Source: Cryptomeria japonica
Lineage: Eukaryota; Streptophyta; Pinopsida; Cupressales; Cupressaceae
Direction: 5' to 3'
Assembly: GCF_030272615.1 (NCBI RefSeq)
Contig: NC_081412.1
Coordinates: 342,543,870-342,607,869 of the forward strand
DNA length: 64,000 nt
Shown here: positions 34,462 to 45,425 of the stretch, piece after piece
Numbering within the stretch: position 1 is the stretch's first letter
How the letters are laid out: the number at the start of each line of letters is the position of its first letter
The notes under the pieces: model-generated
Seen by the model: only the letters and a program-made list of their open reading frames with translations
What the model was told of the DNA's origin: nothing
Database searches by the model: none
Program-made: the position numbers and the translations under genes

Positions 34462-36111
34462 AAAACACTTTACATCATCTCATATCATCTTATCAATACA
34501 CCATGAATCTTTAATCAATTATATAGCATGGAAACATAAAAACAAAAATCTAGACCAATAACTAGATATACCATGTATTAACTGAATGCAAATAAATATA
34601 TCACGATCACTAACAACAAAGGTTTGATAGCAATGACAACAATGACATCCATATGTGCGAAATTGGTCATGCAAGATGAGAGCGGAAGTGAGATCATGTG
34701 GAACTTGATGAGTATGTGATTGGATATAAGAACTATGCAGATTTGACATGAGTAGTGCTTATGATCATATTTTGAGTGGCTTTTTCTATAAATTTGTTAA
34801 TTTCATCTTTTTTTTTTTATGTATTTCTTTTCTTATTTTTTATTGATAAATAACAACTAGGGTTTTGCACACATTCTTTTAATTGGCTAAAAAGATTTTT
34901 ACAATTCAGTTTAGTTCTACAAATAGCAAAAAAAGATATAAAACCATACATATCACATAATTTTTCTTGTTTTCCATCTATGCCAAACAAATTTTTCAAT
35001 TATATCTACAAATAAGATTTAACATACCTTATCTAAAAAGATTCTACAAAACACTAAATCCTATGCTATTCAGCATGTCATTGTCATTATTGCAGAGTTT
35101 TGTTCTCCCTCCTTTTCCTTCCCTTCTACCATCTGTCATTTGTCCAACATATATTTCAGGAACTCCCACCCCACAAGTGCTTGATTACATTGATGGTCTT
35201 CACTAAAACATTCTCCCCATAGGATGAAAGTTTTCAGGGGAGGGTTGAATTGGTAATAAACCTACACCCAACACTCACCTCTCACTTGAAAGCATGTCCC
35301 TAGTTCAACTATTGTAATGAAAACCTCCATTATGCCCCTCCATTTCTCCGAGACACATTCGGTCATATCCTTCATGCTTCCTCCTTTGATCCTAGCTCTA
35401 GGAGCCATGAAAATAATAGTGAAGCTACATTCATATTAATCAATGTTATCAGATTTTCATAATCCATAATTTTAATCAATGCTAAGTTTCTAGACTAGAT
35501 CGTGTAATAGTTTTTACTGCATCTAGATTAATATATTTTTATAATCTAAATTCAAATATGTGTCACTTACAAGAATTTTAATAGCCTACAATATCATAGG
35601 GCTATTTCCTTTGAAGATAATTTTCAACCTCTCATCTATCACTCTCCCCCTGAATGCAATCGGTTGGTCCCTTGCTATCAAACTAAAACTGGCCTCCATC
35701 TTTATGTGCTTCTACAATTGTTAATTCCCATTTATTAACTTTGTTATCATCTTACACCTCTTATCCAACACAAAATGCATCCTTTATGAGTTCACACGTT
35801 ATTTCACTATATTTAACTTGTCAATATTAATGCTCTTAATGTCATCCTACATCTATTCACCATGACATATCTAAAACCAGTGTTGAAGATCTCCAAGGAT
35901 AATCTTTTTTGCATCAGATGCTCTCTTCAACACCCACTTGGGCCATTCAATCATCTATATCATTACCATCCATATAAATATGGGTAATTTGGAACTCTCA
36001 AATTTTTTCGATAATTTTCAAATAGGTTTTAATTTTTTTTCATCTTTCTATTTTGCATCTTATTGTGTTTAATTGCATTTATAGATATTTGTAAATCACC
36101 TTCTAAAAGTA
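34462..36111. other. Intergenic sequence without a recognisable gene
   Basis: AT-rich. Short frames only, none with a motif. It ends at the Copia-D target; the same older unit continues at 51631. Confidence 0.5.
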
Positions 36112-36116
36112 GCTTT

Positions 36117-37474
36117 TGTTGGAAACAAACTGAGAGGGGGGGGGGGGGGGGTGAATCAATTTGCTCACAAATTCAACACAACTCAAACTTAAACTTAGAT
36201 ATGATAATGACCAGTAAAAGCATAAATCAATACCACATCAATAACACACATAACACCAAGATTTTTGATGTGGAAAACCTGGTTAAGGGAAAAACCACGG
36301 TGGGAACCTACCCACAATGAGATGATACCCTGTTAGGAGTAAATGTAAATATTACAATGGGGAATGCACATGCTTTCAAGCACACTGCCTAGAGCTCACT
36401 ACTCAAATCATAAGAAGGGCTACAAACCTGGGGAAGGCTCACTACCTTACAAAGATCAAAAATAATTCAGATAACATGAACTATGCAAATAGCATCTCCC
36501 AATGTCTGGTTACAGTTCCGGTTAAGCATATATACTCAAACTCTACTCTTTCCACTTGTTCACACTCTTTTGCACTTCTCCTCTGCTAATGAAAGATCAA
36601 TTCAATGTTCACACATGCAGATACCAAGAAGATACATCCACAATATGACAATTACATATATTTATACAAATAATTAACCTATATTTCAAGGTTGGATAAA
36701 TCCTCAACACAAATTATAAAATAATAACCTCCCACGCTACAAAAATACATGTAGACCAAGATAATGTCGGGCAAGAAATAGTCTAGACCCAAATCAATAT
36801 CGTAACTATGCAACACCTCCAAAAATTATGCCTCGAACATACGCAACACGCTACAACCACCAAGAATATTGCATAACACGAAGAACACCACCAGATCAAG
36901 AAAATAACCAATAACACGCACAACGATCAATGCGGACCATCAACACAGATAGGACCCAATCTAGAAACATCCACAAGCAACATGAATCATACTAGAAACA
37001 ACCACAACATTACCACTTAATAGAATCTCCATCACCAATATACCAAACTTCAAGAACACACGCTAAACTAACTATCAAACTGAAAGATTCACTTGTAGAC
37101 TTCCACATCATGAACCATCTGAATTGAGGAAACATATGAATGTCCCAGACACTCTACCAAATCTTTAAACCAAGATATAGCAATTCTGGAGCAATGCAGA
37201 GTATAAACCAGAATACTGAATAACATGAACAACTAAAAACCAACCACAATACCAGACCTCATAACTTAATTAAATCAACATGCGGGCCACTGAAACTTTT
37301 ACTAAATCAACTAAACATACATATCTCAAAACCCATTAAACCATAATAGCTCAACTGCAACACGTTGACAAAACCAATTCATTTAATCTGACTGCAACAC
37401 TAAAATACACAGAAGAATATGTTGACATCAATGACAACACATCATTCTAGCAAAATTCTCAACAATATCCAACA
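36117..37474 (-). repeat. Copia-D 3' LTR
   Basis: Plus strand from TGTTGGAAACAAACTGAGAG to ATATCCAACA. It contains a run of about 18 G near 36136 and the TGGAAAACC...GGGAAAAACCACGGTG core (36270-36300). Confidence 0.9.
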
Positions 37475-37490
37475 ATCTCCCTCTTTGGCA
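37475..37490 (-). promoter_or_regulatory. Copia-D polypurine tract
   Basis: On the minus strand CCAAAGAGGGAGAT lies directly before the LTR start TGTTGGATATTG. Confidence 0.78.
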
Positions 37491-37832
37491 TTGATGGCAA
37501 CATATGAATGTGAAAAACAATCAATTTAAAGAAAGAAATCAACAACCAACAATCTCCCCCTAAGATTGTGCACACAACTCAACATAGCTCTCTCCCACAT
37601 AGGGTTTTTCACATGATTCTCTCTCCTTTGACATCAATGCAAAAGGCACATACCAAACAAATCTTGATTCTCTCTCCCTTAACCAAATAATCTCTCTCCC
37701 TTCGAACAAATTCACAAATCTAAACATCTGAACCACATACTGACTACTCCCTTTGAGTAGCAGCCTCACTCATCAATCCAGATCACAAGATATCTCTGTA
37801 AAGTCAGCTGGATTTATGCAACTCCATGCATC

Positions 37833-38630
37833 TTAGTTCTCATTAAGAGGGGCAATCACCCCTAGCTTCTCTCTAAGATACTCAAATGTATCTTTAGGCA
37901 AAGGCTTTGTGAAGATATCTTCAATCTGTTCCTTTGTAGATACATATTCCAGGCTAACTTCCTTTTCATTCACCTTCTCTCTCAAGAAATGAAACTTGAT
38001 TGATATATGCTTGGTATTAGAATGCAACACCTGATTCTTAGAGATATTTGAAGCACTTGAATTGTTACAGCATATATCAGTAGGCTCATAAAAAATAACT
38101 ATAATATCCTTTAACATTTGTTTCTAGTAGCAACAATGTATTCAACTTCTGCAGTAAACAAAGATATAACATTCAGCTTCTTACTTTCCCATGAAACCAA
38201 TCTCTTACCCAAGAAAAATACACCGGCACTAGTACTCTTTCTATCATCAACATCACCTGCCCAATCAACATCAGTAAAAGAACTCAAAGTAAAGTCATCA
38301 TCTCTAGGATACCAAAAACCAAAATCAACTGTCCCTTTCAAATATCTGAAAATTATTTTCACAACATGAGATTCCTTATTTAACATCTGTTGCTAGTAGC
38401 AACAATGTATTCAACTTCTGCAGTAAACAAAGATATAGCATTCTGCTTCTTGCTTTCCCATGAAACCAATCTCTTACCCAAGAAAAATGCATCGGCACTT
38501 GTACTCTTTCTGTCATCAACATCACCTGCCCAATCAACATTAGTAAAAGAACTCAAAGTAAAGTCATCATCTCTAGGATACCAAAAACCAAAATCAACTA
38601 TCCCTTTCAAATATCTGAAAAATTCTTTTC
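37833..38630 (-). pseudogene. Copia-D RNase H, partly duplicated
   Basis: Two nearly identical copies of the first half of RNase H lie in tandem (38610-38380 and 38386-38111), each with F-T-(N/D)-V-D-W-A-G, D-D-R-K-S-T-S-A and A-E-V-E-Y-I-V-A-T. The C-terminal part follows once (38117-37833), ending with T-K-P-L-P-K-D-T-F-E-Y-L-R-E-K-L-G-V. Stop codons lie at the repeat junctions. In an active copia this domain removes the RNA template during reverse transcription; here the duplication destroys the domain order. Confidence 0.88.
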
Positions 38631-38648
38631 ACAACAACATGAGATTCC
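38110..38648 (-). repeat. 269-bp tandem duplication in Copia-D RNase H
   Basis: CTAGTAGCAACAATGTATTC occurs at 38124 and 38393, and the two copies match up to AACATGAGATTCCTTA. The period is 269 bp, not a multiple of three. The copies differ at roughly a dozen positions, so the event is not recent. Confidence 0.9.
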
Positions 38649-39583
38649 TTAGGGTCAAATTGAAATCTAGCAACAAGGCACACACCATTCATAATATTTG
38701 GTCTAGTTTGAGTCAAATACAACAAACTATCAATCATAGATCTGTATCTAGCATGATTTGCTTTAAGAGAATCATCATCCTTTGTCAACTTACATCCGGT
38801 CACCATAGGTGTACCAACAGGCTTTGCATCATCTAAACCAAACTTCTTCAATAATTCCTTTACGTACTTAGATTGAGATATGAAAATACCTTTATCCAAC
38901 TGAGTAATTTGAAATCCTCTGAAGAATTTCATCTCACCAATCATAGACATCTCAAACTCATTCTGCATATCATCAACAAACTGCTTGCACAAATCATCAT
39001 TTCCACCAAAAATAATATCATCAAAAAAAACTTCAACTATTAAGATGTTATCATTATCAATATTGAAGGACAAATTACTATCAACAGTACCTTTATTAAA
39101 TTCAAGTTTCATCAAATACTTATCCAATCTAGCATACCAAGCTCTTGGGGCTTGCTTCAACCCATATAGTGCTTTCTTCAACCTGCAAACCATATCTTTA
39201 TGATCTGTCAACTGAAAAGCATCTGGTTGCTTAATATAGACTCCTTCTTCCAGCTCACCATTAAGAAAGGCTGACTTGGCATCCATCTGATACACTTTGA
39301 AATCTTTGTAAGAACATAAGCAAGAAATAATCTAACATGTTCAATTATAGCTACTGGAGCAAAAGTCTCTTCAAAATCAATACCTTCCATACGAGAATAA
39401 CCCTTACAAACAAGTCTTGCTTTATTCCTAAAAACTTCACCTTGCTCATTCAATTTATTCCTAAATACCCATTTAGTTCCAATTATGTTCTCATCCTTGG
39501 GGTCTAGGAACTAAAATCCATGTATTATTTTTTTTAATCTGATTCAACTCTTCTTCCATTGCTTTAACCCAATTTTCATCTTT
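38594..39583 (-). pseudogene. Copia-D reverse transcriptase, broken
   Basis: The start (39583-39490) reads W-V-K-A-M-E-E-E-L and [10 protein letters not shown]; the 39453-39208 frame has [10 protein letters not shown] and F-E-E-T-F-A-P-V-A; the 39295-38594 frame has [24 protein letters not shown] and the active site V-F-F-D-D-I-I-F-G. The first two active-site residues are F-F where copia elements usually have Y-V. One-base shifts separate the frames. Confidence 0.88.
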
Positions 39584-39588
39584 ACAAG

Positions 39589-40811
39589 TGTAGCATCCTA
39601 AAATTGCGACACTTGCAATTTCGACCGCATTTGGGTCTTTACGATGGCGATGCAACACAGAACCTGAATGGAGACCCCGAAACTTGTCCATGACACCAAA
39701 AACTGCATTTTTCAAGCACCCTGGCCTGATCCTCCTTGCACCCTGCTGTCCCTGGAGGTGGGACCATGGCACCCAGTGCCCTGGTCCTTCAGGACTAGGG
39801 CGCCCAGCGCCCTGGTCCCTGGCCCTATTTTGGGCCCGGTCTCCTATGGGGCTTCGGGTCTTTATGTTTGCAATTTGGAAAATAGTACTTCCTGGTCGGC
39901 CCAAGGTCAGAAAAATCAGTCTATCAGCCTTAATTGACAAGTATATAAACTACATTTCCTCTCCCATTTTGGTAGATGAAAAAAAGGCGGAAATGATATT
40001 CGAACATTCAAGCATTCAAGCATTCAAGCATTTCTTCAAGCAATTGAGCATTCTAAGTCTCCATTCAAGGCTAAGTGTTGCATTCAAGACAAGGATTCAA
40101 CCATTGAAGAGGAGATCACTTACAACATACAACATACAACAACATTTACACCTTCGCATGTAAGAATACAAACATTCTTACAACAAGGTACTAGTACTTG
40201 TTTTACATTACAATCATTTACATTTACAACAATTTCTCATTTCTTGGTTAATTCCAAAACCGGGGTTTGACCTAAGGGAAAATCCCTCATCCCTAACCCC
40301 CCAATCGTCCTCTCTTTTCTATGTGTAGGTTGCAGGTACGCGACTGTAATTGAAGATCTGGAACCCTTGTGCAGAGACGAACAGATCCACCTTCGTTTCG
40401 CGGATTTTTCGGAGGACCGTGTGCACGCCGGGCGCCATCGTCCCGTCAACTTTCGCTCAAATTTACAGAACAGCGCCGTCTCGACATTTTACTGCTAATT
40501 CCAGGTCCGCAGCTTCATATCATATTCCTATCTCTGTTTATAAGTGAATCTTTCCTACTTTACATGCATTCCTAGTTCAATCTTTCTATCTACATTTCTT
40601 TACAAAAGAGGGTATCCTTGATGTCTTAACCCTTGAAACTCATTTAGAATCCAATCTTGCATTGCCTAGGATTGGATCTTGTGGGTTTCAACCCCTCTTT
40701 TGAATGTAAAGTCTCCCCTAAGTGAAAACCATCAACCCTAGTGACTCTCCCTTCTCTCTCCTCGGAGTTGGGGAGGGGAGAACGACCAGGGTTCGATTTT
40801 TCCACTTTACA
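39589..40811 (+). repeat. 5' LTR of the non-autonomous element (1,223 bp)
   Basis: Starts TGTAGCATCC and ends CACTTTACA. A GC-rich upstream part carries two GGC(G/A)CCCAG(C/T)GCC palindromes (39768, 39799). The TATATAAA box is at 39942-39949, with short CATTCAAG repeats near 40005-40030 downstream, and a GAGGACCGTGTGCAC motif at 40413. It is 31 bp longer than the 3' LTR owing to the second palindrome copy. Confidence 0.92.
39942..39949 (+). promoter_or_regulatory. TATA box of the 5' LTR
   Basis: TATATAAA, preceded by a GC-rich segment and followed within about 40 bp by a pyrimidine-rich TTTCCTCTCCC. The same box is kept at 46489-46496 in the 3' LTR. It predicts transcription start near 39975. 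Confidence 0.65.
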
Positions 40812-40814
40812 TTT

Positions 40815-40833
40815 TGGTGAACCCGATGTGAAC
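40815..40833 (+). promoter_or_regulatory. Primer binding site of the non-autonomous element
   Basis: TGGTGAACCCGATGTGAAC begins three bases after the 5' LTR. It starts with TGG as expected for a tRNA 3' end, and differs from the Met-type sites of the other elements in this window. I do not assign the tRNA. Confidence 0.7.
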
Positions 40834-41990
40834 ATCCTCATTCTGATTATTCATGGTTAGATCTGAAAATTTTGTTTCCTTAATTACATTTCCATGTTTG
40901 ATCTTTTGCAAATTTTAGAGGCTAATTGCATAAAAACCCTAAAATTTTCTTTTTAGTAATTAAACTTGTGGAATGTTTAATTGTTAATGCTTTTTTCAGA
41001 TCTACCCTTCTATTGCAAATTGTCAATTCATATTTGTGCTTTAATTCTGAAAATTAAGAGGTTAAATGTCAAAACCCTAATTTTTAGAACCTTCTTGATT
41101 CAACCTTTGACTGATAATTTCACTAATCAAAACACCTCCAAATCAACTGTAACTTTGGATTCCGCAATAAAATCACAATATCTTTCATCCCTGAAAATTT
41201 GGAAAAAAGTTGTGAGGACCGTGTGCACCCCGAGCGCCATCGTCCTCGATATTTTTTCCGAAATTTCGGGAGCTAGATCTTACTGTATTTTTTTGCTAAA
41301 ATCCAGAATTTTGGCTGATTTTATCAATTTTAACACCTTCAAAATTAAAGTCAAAGTTGGTCTAGCGATTGCTTGGATTGAGGCTTCTAATCATTCAAAA
41401 ATCGTTGAAATTAAAATTCCTATCAAAATTGTGTTTCTTGCTGTCCTAAATCTGAAAAGTGTGTTAGCATTCATTCGAAATTTCAGTGCCTTATTCAAAT
41501 TCTTGCAAGTTGTGAATTTTGAAATTAAGCATTTAATTGCAACAACCTTGATTTCCATTTTCAAAATACGAATTTTGCATGAAATCGAGTCAACTTTTAA
41601 ATTTCAAAACTTGCATTGCTTTTAACATTCCCTCTAAAATCATAAAATTCAAAATTTTAGTTTCCCTCTCTTTTTCAAAATTCAAATTTTACATTTTTCA
41701 ACAATCTTGGTAGGGTTCAATTTTGAGATTGCAACTTTAATTTGGCCTATCTACAGATCGTAAAATCACTCAATTTTTTCAGATTAGCTTTAAAATCATC
41801 ATAACTTTCATCCCTGAAAATTTTGAAAAAAGTTGCGAGGACCGTGTGCACTCCGTTCGCCACGGACATTTTTTCCGAAATTTTGGGAAATTGTTCTGAT
41901 TGTATTTAATAGCTTAAATCTGGGAGATTGGCTGATTTTATTGAAATTTGCTACCTCTAAAATTCAAAATCTTCTCTCTTTCTTTAGTGC
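40834..41990 (+). other. Long leader with a degenerate 620-bp tandem duplication
   Basis: About 1.16 kb between PBS and the Gag ATG. A block of the type TTTCATCCCTGAAAATTT..GAGGACCGTGTGCAC..TTTTTTCCGAAATTT, followed by TTGGCTGATTTTAT, occurs near 41180-41330 and 41805-41945, with a spacing of about 623 bp. The GAGGACCGTGTGCAC motif is also in both LTRs. A 214-codon frame at 40981-41625 is open but has no motif. This position suits packaging or translation signals; that is inference. Confidence 0.6.
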
Positions 41991-43868
41991 ATGAGTTTTA
42001 CAACAATAAGCCCTACTTACACTATTCCCGTTAGACGAAGCCTTAGAATTAAGTCTTTCCAAGGTGTAATTACCGAGGAGATGGAACCTAATTTGAATGG
42101 CCTTTTTAACGAGGACATGGGTAATTCCTCTAATCCTCTTAATGATGAAGAAGCTCTCCATGAGGTTTCTGTAGAACAACTTTCAAAATTGGATAACCAA
42201 TTCGATGATTTTCGACAATGGATGTCTCAAGAATACCTCGATAGTCAAGCTCTTCCTTTAATTGAGGGTCTAAAACGTATGATTCAAAATGATAAGAATG
42301 GAATTGATATTTTGCATGGTATTGCACACATTGTGGATTTGAATGTGATGCCTATGAAGAGTTGTGCTGAAACTTTGGGTTATACACAACCTCCTACTCA
42401 AGTTAATCATTCTATTCCTTTGACAACTTCTATTGCTAGTGTACCTACTTTTACATCAAACATAATGACTACTTCAATACAAGACATTCCTCCTATGATC
42501 ACCAGTCATGGGGGCAATCCTTCTTCTTCAATCAACCCTCTTCCTTCATTCAATCCGACTTCTTCATTCATTCCTTCAATGAGTGTCCCTATTATATCTC
42601 CACAAATGAACATGATGCAAGGGGGCAATTCATTTAACCCTTCCATTCCTCCTTGTAGTGTTCCTCCTTTCCAATCATCTCCTATGACTAACTATCATAG
42701 TGTCCCACCACCTTACTCTCTACCTTCTTTCAATAACATAATACCTCCATCACAATCTAACACGAACTCTTCGACTGAAGCGACCATTAACAATCTTGCA
42801 CAAACTGTCTCTTCTTTACAGCAACAAATTGCCTCTATGAATCAATCTAAGTTTAGTGTGCTCACATTTGATGTCGCGAGCCCACTTTCTCTTGACATTG
42901 TTCAAGCTATTCCCCCTAAACATGTTGAAATTCCGCATTTGGAGCTTTATAATGGTAAGGGTGATCCTCTAACACATGTTAAGACCTTTCAAACAATATG
43001 TACCGATTTTGCTTATGACCAAAGGTTGCTTGCAAATTTGTTTACTAGAACATTAAGAGATAAAGCCCTACAATGGTATTGCTCGTTGCCTTCCTATTCT
43101 ATTACTTCTTTCGAACAACTTGCAAATGCTTTTATTCAACAATTTCAAAACAATATAAGTCCTAAAGTTACTTTGATTGATTTAATGCATTGTAAACAAG
43201 GTGTTAAAGAAAAAGTGACTGATTTCATTGGTAGATATAAGCATTTGTATGCTCAAATTTCTTTTCCAGTGCCTGACAATGATATTCAAAGAATCTTTAT
43301 TTCTAATTTACAAAAAGATATTAGAGAAAAACTTCTGTTTTCTGAGTTTACATCTTTCCAACAGTTGTGTGCAACTCTTCACAATTATCAACTGACTGTG
43401 AGTCAAATGGAACAAGCAAATCCTATGGCTCCGAGTGATAAGGGTGATAGTAGTCAACAACCATTTGGGAAGTTTAAACCGAACAGAGAGTCCATTAAAT
43501 TCAATGAAAACATCATCAACAACAATGTGAATGCGGCATCAGGTGTGCCTCCTATTTCTAAGTTTTTCAAGAAAGAAAGAAAGTTTACTCCTTTGAATGA
43601 ATCATTGCATAGTATTATGAATAAGTTATTGGAACAAAATGTGCTTACTCTTCCTCCTATAAGGCAAATAGATCCTGCAAAGATTAATTCACCCTATTTT
43701 GATAACAAATCTTTTTGTCAATTTCATCGTCATCCTGGGCATGATACTGAAAAATGTTTTGCTTTAAAGGGTAAAATTCAAGATTTGATTGATAATAATA
43801 CTATCTCTGTTTCTGGTGTGAATGATAAAGGCAACACATCTGTAGCTCCTCCTAACCAAAATCTTTAG
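41991..43868 (+). CDS. Gag polyprotein of the non-autonomous element, intact
   Basis: A 625-codon frame without interruption. Residues 1-130 are mixed and charged. Residues 130-265 are a Ser/Pro/Asn/Met-rich linker. Residues 265-290 look like a short coiled coil (T-I-N-N-L-A-Q-T-V-S-S-L). The retrotransposon gag (capsid) domain spans roughly 310-480, with G-K-G-D-P, the L-R-D-K-A-L-Q-W-Y signature, F-Q-N-N-I-S and K-E-K-V-T-D-F-I. A zinc-knuckle-like C-x2-H-x4-H-x4-C lies near residue 580 (C-Q-F-H-R-H-P-G-H-D-T-E-K-C), the form seen in Tat-type Gags. It should form the particle shell and bind RNA. The frame ends with UAG at 43866 and the same reading frame continues beyond it. The ATG at 41991 is the first in frame after the leader. 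Confidence 0.9.
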   Translation: MSFTTISPTYTIPVRRSLRIKSFQGVITEEMEPNLNGLFNEDMGNSSNPLNDEEALHEVSVEQLSKLDNQFDDFRQWMSQEYLDSQALPLIEGLKRMIQNDKNGIDILHGIAHIVDLNVMPMKSCAETLGYTQPPTQVNHSIPLTTSIASVPTFTSNIMTTSIQDIPPMITSHGGNPSSSINPLPSFNPTSSFIPSMSVPIISPQMNMMQGGNSFNPSIPPCSVPPFQSSPMTNYHSVPPPYSLPSFNNIIPPSQSNTNSSTEATINNLAQTVSSLQQQIASMNQSKFSVLTFDVASPLSLDIVQAIPPKHVEIPHLELYNGKGDPLTHVKTFQTICTDFAYDQRLLANLFTRTLRDKALQWYCSLPSYSITSFEQLANAFIQQFQNNISPKVTLIDLMHCKQGVKEKVTDFIGRYKHLYAQISFPVPDNDIQRIFISNLQKDIREKLLFSEFTSFQQLCATLHNYQLTVSQMEQANPMAPSDKGDSSQQPFGKFKPNRESIKFNENIINNNVNAASGVPPISKFFKKERKFTPLNESLHSIMNKLLEQNVLTLPPIRQIDPAKINSPYFDNKSFCQFHRHPGHDTEKCFALKGKIQDLIDNNTISVSGVNDKGNTSVAPPNQNL

Positions 43869-45425
43869 ATTTTCACTGATCCATTGCCTTCTCATACCTC
43901 TAATGTGATTGATACTACTGATTCCTCTGTCTCACTTGATGATCTTGTGTCTATGACTCCTAATGTGATTAACTTTGTGGAGCAGCAGAAAATCCCTAAA
44001 GAACCTTCCATCACCTTTGATTCCAGTGAAACTATTAGGGCACCTGATGGTCCTTTATACATAGTTGCAAAAGTTAAGAATACACCTTGTCGTGGAGTGC
44101 TTATTGATCCTTCTTGTATGGTTAATATCATTACTGAAGAATTTCTTTTTACTTTGCAATTGAATCAAGTGATCTATGATGAAACAAATGTGGTTGTGAA
44201 ATTATTTGATGCATTTTCTTCTCCTACAATTGGTTCTATTACATTACCTATTGAGGTCCATAACAAATCCCTTGATGTGGACTTTGCTATTATTCCATCA
44301 TCCGAACAATTTCGTGTGAAGCTAGGCTATCCTTGGCTATCTTCCATGAAAGCTATTGCTTCTCCTATTCACAAGTGCTTGAAATTTCCCCATAATGGTG
44401 AAGTTGTTACTGTCAATCATAGTCTCTTTAAACCAGCTGAAAGAATTTCTAGCGTTCCTATTGATTACTTTTGGCCTAAACAATTCCAATCTCTTCCACC
44501 GCGAAGTGATCATCTTTTTAAATCTTATCAAAAGTGGAAAAAAGATATGATCCTATCTCTAAGTGAACCTAGAACACCCAAACTTGACATCCCTATCGTT
44601 CTTGAGAAGGAAGTTCTTCCTTTGAAAGATAAAACTAATGTCTTTCCTCAAGAAGATTCCCAACCCATTCCTATGAATGTGACTATGCCTATATCTAATA
44701 AACTTCATAAAAGTAGACCTATACCTCCTCGTCATGATGGACTTGGTCTCCTTCCTAAACCAAATATTCCTCCCTTATATGGAGCAGTTCCTTCTCCTTT
44801 CTCTTATGGAGAGAAGAGACCTTCCTCTTCTCCTATTATTCAACCTAAGAGACCACAACCTAAACACCCAAGTGATAAGGATGAGAACATTCCTCCTCCT
44901 CAATCTTCGCAACTTCCTACTAAGACTAGACGAAATCGTTCTGCACGTGAACGTCGACGAAAGCGTCGTCTTAGAGCTCAGGCAGCTGCTTCTCAAACTT
45001 TGCAATCCCCCAAAACACCTTCAACAAGCATTATTCCATTTCCTCCTCAGCCGGAAATCAAGCCGAAATCTCCTAAACATAAGATGCATGATGGTCTTGA
45101 TCCTGTGCGAGTTAAAGATCCTATTTTTATAAATCTTGATGATGATATAGATGAAAATGTTATTCATGATGAAAATGTTATTCCTGTTCATTATGATAGT
45201 GAATATGAATATGTTGATGTTGATAACCATTTATCTGACGCATTTTCTAAAGCACTTATCCTAGCTCCTAGACAAGAACAATGCGGCTTGGGATATGAAC
45301 ATAGCCCTTGTTTGGATCTTGTGATAGCTCCATCTGCTGTGTTGGATGTTCCTCCTCTAGCGTGTTTCCTACCTTCCCAAAATATTGATCAGCAAGATCG
45401 GGGGGTAGATGACGTGCTAGACTAG
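43869..45425 (+). CDS. Protease-like frame with Arg-rich and acidic C-terminus, reached by UAG read-through
   Basis: It continues the Gag frame directly after the UAG. The first in-frame ATG is only at 43953, so suppression or read-through is the likely expression route. Residues 40-190 resemble a Tat-type aspartic protease: G-V-L-I-D-P-S-C-M-V-N-I-I, where the catalytic Asp is kept but the D-(S/T/G)-G triad reads D-P-S, and later L-G-Y-P-W-L followed by H-K-C-L-K-F-P. Where RT would start there is a Pro-rich spacer (250-345), an arginine-rich stretch K-T-R-R-N-R-S-A-R-E-R-R-R-K-R-R-L-R (about 347-364), and an acidic segment (D-D-D-I-D-E-N, repeated H-D-E-N-V-I). The frame ends at UAG 45423. 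There are no RT motifs. Confidence 0.8.
   Translation: MFTDPLPSHTSNVIDTTDSSVSLDDLVSMTPNVINFVEQQKIPKEPSITFDSSETIRAPDGPLYIVAKVKNTPCRGVLIDPSCMVNIITEEFLFTLQLNQVIYDETNVVVKLFDAFSSPTIGSITLPIEVHNKSLDVDFAIIPSSEQFRVKLGYPWLSSMKAIASPIHKCLKFPHNGEVVTVNHSLFKPAERISSVPIDYFWPKQFQSLPPRSDHLFKSYQKWKKDMILSLSEPRTPKLDIPIVLEKEVLPLKDKTNVFPQEDSQPIPMNVTMPISNKLHKSRPIPPRHDGLGLLPKPNIPPLYGAVPSPFSYGEKRPSSSPIIQPKRPQPKHPSDKDENIPPPQSSQLPTKTRRNRSARERRRKRRLRAQAAASQTLQSPKTPSTSIIPFPPQPEIKPKSPKHKMHDGLDPVRVKDPIFINLDDDIDENVIHDENVIPVHYDSEYEYVDVDNHLSDAFSKALILAPRQEQCGLGYEHSPCLDLVIAPSAVLDVPPLACFLPSQNIDQQDRGVDDVLD

Noticed and set aside
36136-36153. Long G-run as a sequencing or assembly gap
   Set aside because: The position is the usual G-run near copia LTR ends, and flanking sequence continues normally; only its exact length is uncertain.
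39668-40163. 89- and 159-codon frames in the 5' LTR (also 46246-46710)
   Set aside because: They lie in LTR sequence, occur in both LTRs with different length, and have no motif.
40981-41625. 214-codon frame in the leader of the non-autonomous element
   Set aside because: Hydrophobic, no motif, and it overlaps the duplicated leader unit; probably chance openness. Described under the leader only.
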